13,237 nt of DNA from an uncultured Oscillospiraceae bacterium (GTDB lineage Bacteria; Bacillota; Clostridia; Oscillospirales; Oscillospiraceae), in contig CAJULJ010000066.1 of the NCBI GenBank assembly GCA_910587395.1, positions 1-13,237 of the forward strand, given 5' to 3'. The notes beneath the pieces were generated by a model that had not been told where the DNA came from, did no database searches, and was given only the letters and a program-made list of their open reading frames with translations. Positions 13,038 through 13,237 of this stretch are shown piece after piece. The position numbers and the translations under genes were made by a program. Every line of letters begins with the position of its first letter. Within the stretch, counting starts at the first letter, position 1.

Positions 13038-13127
13038 TTACTCAAAATCGTCGACATCCATCTGCAATTCAAGCAAATCTCCGGCAGTATCTGGGCTTTC
13101 AAACCGCAGGGCATTGGCCTCTCGCAC
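13038..13127 (-). CDS. Possible 29-residue small protein
   Basis: GTG at 13125-13127 on the minus strand follows AGGAG with 7-base spacing and opens a 29-codon frame. The frame reads REANALRFESPDT and ends in LELQMDVDDFE before TAA at 13038-13040. The strong minus-strand terminator begins about 40 bases later, so ribosome site, frame and terminator form a compact unit. The acidic tail looks protein-like. The same frame stays open upstream to the window edge, so this could instead be the 3' tail of a longer or disrupted gene. I do not recognise the family, and no clear promoter was found. Confidence 0.4.
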   Translation of the reverse strand: MREANALRFESPDTAGDLLELQMDVDDFE

Positions 13128-13186
13128 GATATTACTCCTGAAAAACAATCTAGAAAAAAGATGCAGAGAGTGGTAAAATAGGCAGC

Positions 13187-13237
13187 ATGGAACACGTAGA
13201 TTTACGAAAATTGAATAGAGGAGAACTCACGCAGATA
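13187..13237 (+). CDS. Start of a plus-strand gene cut by the window edge
   Basis: ATG at 13187 opens a frame that runs to the end: MEHVDLRKLNRGELTQI, 17 residues. The DLRKLNR.EL pattern resembles the N-terminus of coiled-coil-containing accessory proteins common in Oscillospiraceae genomes, where a short basic helix precedes a long coiled coil. The ribosome site is weak (AGG at about 13180-13182), so the start is uncertain. It is divergent from the possible 29-residue gene across about 60 bases. The product cannot be named from this fragment. Confidence 0.5.
   Translation, partial: MEHVDLRKLNRGELTQI

Noticed and set aside
12830..13141. 103-codon plus-strand frame across the right intergenic region
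   Set aside because: It runs straight through the strong minus-strand terminator hairpin, has no ribosome site and no recognisable protein features.

Overview
The window looks like a GC-rich Firmicute, most likely a gut Clostridia of the Oscillospiraceae type (Flavonifractor / Lawsonibacter-like). This rests on strong AGGAGG-type ribosome sites, GC-rich third codon positions in the central genes, Firmicute-style families (LytTR/GHKL two-component pair, circularly permuted GH3, lichenase-type GH16 lipoprotein) and clostridial mobile-element genes at both ends. Genus is an inference.

Left accessory segment (1-3452). An AT-rich stretch without an intact gene leads into three copies of a TATTGCGCCCTATA motif (227-304). 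These overlap the promoter of a two-gene unit: a small ribbon-helix-helix-like protein (388-654) and a Uma2/DUF820 endonuclease-fold protein (659-1228), closed by a terminator. After a gene-poor stretch with a perfect 16-bp palindrome come two overlapping minus-strand genes, an excisionase-like DNA-binding protein and a winged-helix protein. Divergent from them is a 420-residue zinc-finger-like protein (2190-3452, probably DUF6076). No integrase or relaxase is present, so this looks like part of a larger element or a decayed one.

Central segment (3464-11848), all plus strand and strongly GC-rich in codon use. A LytTR response regulator and a GHKL sensor kinase overlap by 8 bases and end at a hairpin. 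A candidate promoter overlaps that hairpin and faces three genes: a lipoprotein carrying two near-identical GH16 lichenase domains, a processive-type GT2 glycosyltransferase with D, D, TED and QxxRW motifs, and a 1031-residue circularly permuted GH3 beta-glucosidase anchored at both termini. A beta-glycan synthase next to an endo-beta-glucanase and a beta-glucosidase mirrors the logic of bacterial cellulose (bcs) operons, but with a mixed-linkage glucanase in place of the cellulase and no PilZ or BcsB. My best reading is a cell-surface beta-glucan, possibly (1,3;1,4)-beta-glucan, made and trimmed by this cluster, perhaps under control of the adjacent two-component system. This is the most interesting system in the window.

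Right accessory segment (11849-13237). It holds a terminator and a minus-strand IS110-family remnant. The remnant keeps only about 53 recognisable N-terminal codons of the transposase, but also its whole 5' flank, which contains long complementary arms where a bridge RNA would lie. Then come an unidentified 95-residue protein, several hairpins, a possible 29-residue minus-strand gene with its own ribosome site and terminator, and the first 17 codons of a plus-strand gene running off the end.
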